From Clostridia bacterium (lineage in GTDB: Bacteria; Bacillota; Clostridia; Oscillospirales; Acutalibacteraceae): 8,777 bases of DNA. Both the position numbers and the translations under genes were made by a program. Below the pieces are notes generated by a model. That model saw only the letters and a list, made by a program, of their open reading frames with translations. It was not told the origin of the DNA and ran no database searches. Where the stretch lies: contig CAAEIM010000127.1 of the NCBI GenBank assembly GCA_900755995.1, positions 1-8,777 on the forward strand, given 5' to 3'. Shown piece by piece: positions 7,828 through 8,777 of the stretch (its first letter is position 1; each line of letters opens with the position of its first letter).

Positions 7828-8106
7828 TTGTATGTTATACTTGTGTATGATATAATATGCGATGAAAAAGGCAAAAAGATACTGCCAAAGGTGTTTAAAA
7901 TCTGCAAAAAATATCTTGTGCATATTCAAAATTCTGTTTTTGAGGGTAATATCAGCAAAGCTAATTTAATAGCCTTGCAAAAGGAACTTGATGAGTATAT
8001 CAGGAAAGACAAAGATTCTGTTATTGTGTTTAATACCCGAGAAGAAAGATGGATGAATAAAATTTTTCTTGGAGTTAAGGATGATAAGACTTCAAATTTT
8101 TTGTAG
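7828..8106 (+). CDS. cas2: Cas2 adaptation protein, TTG start
   Basis: Cas2 forms the central dimer of the Cas1-Cas2 integration complex. The 92-residue protein starts YVILVYDII after the initiator, with D8 in the conserved VYD of the ferredoxin-like fold, and ends DDKTSNFL, a usual Cas2 tail. The only start that keeps the first beta strand is the TTG at 7828. GGTGG at 7817-7821, inside the end of cas1, is six bases upstream. The ATG at 7832 is in another frame, and no in-frame ATG occurs before the core fold is lost. This is the only gene in the operon with a non-ATG start, apart from cas6 whose start is not visible. The rare start codon and three-base gap suggest that translation depends on ribosomes finishing cas1. 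Confidence 0.94.
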   Translation: MYVILVYDIICDEKGKKILPKVFKICKKYLVHIQNSVFEGNISKANLIALQKELDEYIRKDKDSVIVFNTREERWMNKIFLGVKDDKTSNFL

Positions 8107-8147
8107 ATGATATTGTCGACCTTACATAGCACAAAATTACCGGGAGG

Positions 8148-8176
8148 TTGACAGGACAAATTTTTTTAGTAATCAT
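8148..8176 (+). promoter_or_regulatory. Possible array promoter
   Basis: A perfect TTGACA -35 box at 8148-8153 is followed, after 17 bases, by AATCAT at 8171-8176, which matches the TATAAT consensus at four of six positions. Transcription would start near 8183 and run through the inverted repeat into the array. The -10 match is weak and lies within the left arm of the inverted repeat. The array may instead be read through from the cas operon. Confidence 0.35.
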
Positions 8177-8270
8177 CGGCGATATTAAAATACATATGAA
8201 AAAATCAACTCTTTTTACATTGGTTTTTCATATGTCGACAAAACGATATCAATTTTTGCCGATGATTACT
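8168..8270. repeat. Nested inverted repeat (long imperfect hairpin) in the leader
   Basis: The outer arms AGTAATCATCGGC (8168-8180) and GCCGATGATTACT (8258-8270) are perfectly complementary over 13 bp. The inner arms CATATGAAAAA (8193-8203) and TTTTTCATATG (8224-8234) pair over 11 bp. Between them, GATAT (8181-8185) can pair with ATATC (8246-8250), leaving unequal bulges. No T-run follows the right arm, so it is not an ordinary terminator for rightward transcription. It could be a binding site for adaptation proteins, an RNA fold in the leader transcript, or a remnant of a small inverted-repeat element. No clear target-site duplication flanks it. Confidence 0.85.
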
Positions 8271-8288
8271 TGCTTCTTTGCAAAACGC

Positions 8289-8777
8289 CTTTAAATCTAT
8301 CCATATTGGATTTTAAATTAAAATGCAAAAGCTAAAAGCAGAACTGAAAATAAGCTTTAAATCTATCCATATTGGATTTTAAATTATAACAAGTTTATTG
8401 TAACTTTCAATCTATATGCTTTAAATCTATCCATATTGGATTTTAAATAGTGCAGAAAAAGAAAATTGTAATACTGACCAAATACTTTAAATCTATCCAT
8501 ATTGGATTTTAAATAAGAAGTAAAAGTAAGAGATTCAGAAGTCCTCGCACTTTAAATCTATCCATATTGGATTTTAAATCTGAAAAAAGTTTTAAAAAAA
8601 GTTTAGTCTTTACTCTTTAAATCTATCCATATTGGATTTTAAATTCGGTTATTTCAAAGTCAAGCTTTATAGATTTTAACTTTAAATCTATCCATATTGG
8701 ATTTTAAATAGCGTTATAGCTGCTACAGATTATGTTAATTTCAGCCTTTAAATCTATCCATATTGGATTTTAAATAG
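8289..8777 (+). CRISPR. Type I-B CRISPR array, leader-proximal part, continues past the window
   Basis: Eight identical 30-bp repeats start at 8289, 8355, 8419, 8485, 8550, 8615, 8680 and 8746. Each begins CTTTAAAT and ends GATTTTAAAT. Seven complete spacers of 36, 34, 36, 35, 35, 35 and 36 bp lie between them, and two bases of an eighth follow the last repeat. Bases just outside the repeat vary between copies, which fixes its limits. An inner dyad ATCCA-TAT-TGGAT (repeat positions 11-23) and outer TTTAAA arms (2-7 and 24-29) can form a hairpin for Cas6. Cutting eight bases before the repeat end, as is general for type I-B, would leave a TTTTAAAT 5' handle. The + orientation follows from the leader and cas2 lying to the left. 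Identity of all repeats suggests an active leader end. Confidence 0.98.

Larger units (their letters stand above)
8107..8288 (+). promoter_or_regulatory. CRISPR leader
   Basis: The 182 bases between the cas2 stop and the first repeat are AT-rich and hold no convincing gene. In type I systems this region directs insertion of new spacers and usually carries the promoter of the array. It has a TTGACA box, a run of seven T and a nested inverted repeat. The 18 bases between the inverted repeat and the first repeat (8271-8288) would be the immediate integration signal. Its role as leader is inferred from position, from the perfect first repeat, and from the adaptation genes being adjacent. Confidence 0.8.

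Noticed and set aside
134..8159. Open frames on the - strand and in alternative frames across the cas genes
   Set aside because: All lie opposite or within well-supported cas genes, lack ribosome-binding sites and show no recognisable domains.
8168..8270. Inverted repeat as an intrinsic terminator between cas2 and the array
   Set aside because: No T-run follows the right arm on the + strand, the loop region is long, and on the - strand the hairpin is followed by A residues.
8161..8277. Recently inserted MITE in the leader
   Set aside because: The arms resemble terminal inverted repeats, but I find no convincing target-site duplication. Kept only as one option in the findings.
8148..8294. 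Small open frame (48 codons from TTG, 32 from the ATG at 8196) in the leader
   Set aside because: GGGAGG directly abuts the TTG with no spacing, the frame lies across the inverted repeat and ends inside the first CRISPR repeat, and the peptide is not recognisable.
1..8777. A wholly new defence system or accessory gene in the locus
   Set aside because: Every gene fits a standard type I-B operon, and there is no extra cargo gene, toxin, reverse transcriptase or transposon gene between them.

Overview
The window is an almost complete type I CRISPR-Cas locus, all on the + strand. The order is cas6 (5' end just cut off) - cas8 - cas7 - cas5 - cas3 - cas4 - cas1 - cas2 - leader - CRISPR array (8 repeats, running off the right edge). 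Gene content, gene order, the DevR/Cst2-type Cas7, the Cas5t-like Cas5 and the 30-bp repeats all point to subtype I-B. The large-subunit gene looks like the Cas8a1/Csx8 branch of the I-B Cas8 proteins, an assignment made from memory of the family. The AT-rich DNA, strong Gly-Gly-Ala-Gly-Gly-type Shine-Dalgarno sequences (GGAGG) and protein sequences suggest a low-GC Firmicute of class Clostridia, perhaps a gut member. No taxonomic marker is present, so this is an inference.

Layout: bases 1-4116 encode crRNA processing and the Cascade effector (Cas6, Cas8, Cas7, Cas5). An in-frame, Shine-Dalgarno-led internal start near the 3' end of cas8 probably also yields the small subunit Cas11. Bases 4124-6316 encode a full HD-helicase Cas3, the target-degrading enzyme. 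Bases 6325-8106 encode the adaptation module Cas4-Cas1-Cas2. The genes are separated by at most 17 bases or overlap by one, so they form one transcription unit whose promoter lies left of the window. All catalytic motifs I looked for in Cas3, Cas4, Cas1 and Cas2 are present and no gene is broken, so the system looks functional.

Bases 8107-8288 hold no convincing gene. They form the leader, which contains a perfect TTGACA box and a long, nested inverted repeat (outer arms 13 bp, inner arms 11 bp) ending 18 bases before the first repeat. Eight identical 30-bp repeats with seven full spacers of 34-36 bp follow.

How it works (family knowledge): Cas4-Cas1-Cas2 select and insert new spacers next to the leader. 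The array is transcribed and cut by Cas6. The crRNA is carried by a Cas7 backbone capped by Cas5 and Cas8 with Cas11 subunits along it, and Cas3 is recruited to shred the matching DNA.

I do not see a wholly new system. The points most worth checking are the internal Cas11 start, the leader hairpin, the lack of an N-terminal histidine in Cas6, and the charged helical insertion in Cas5.
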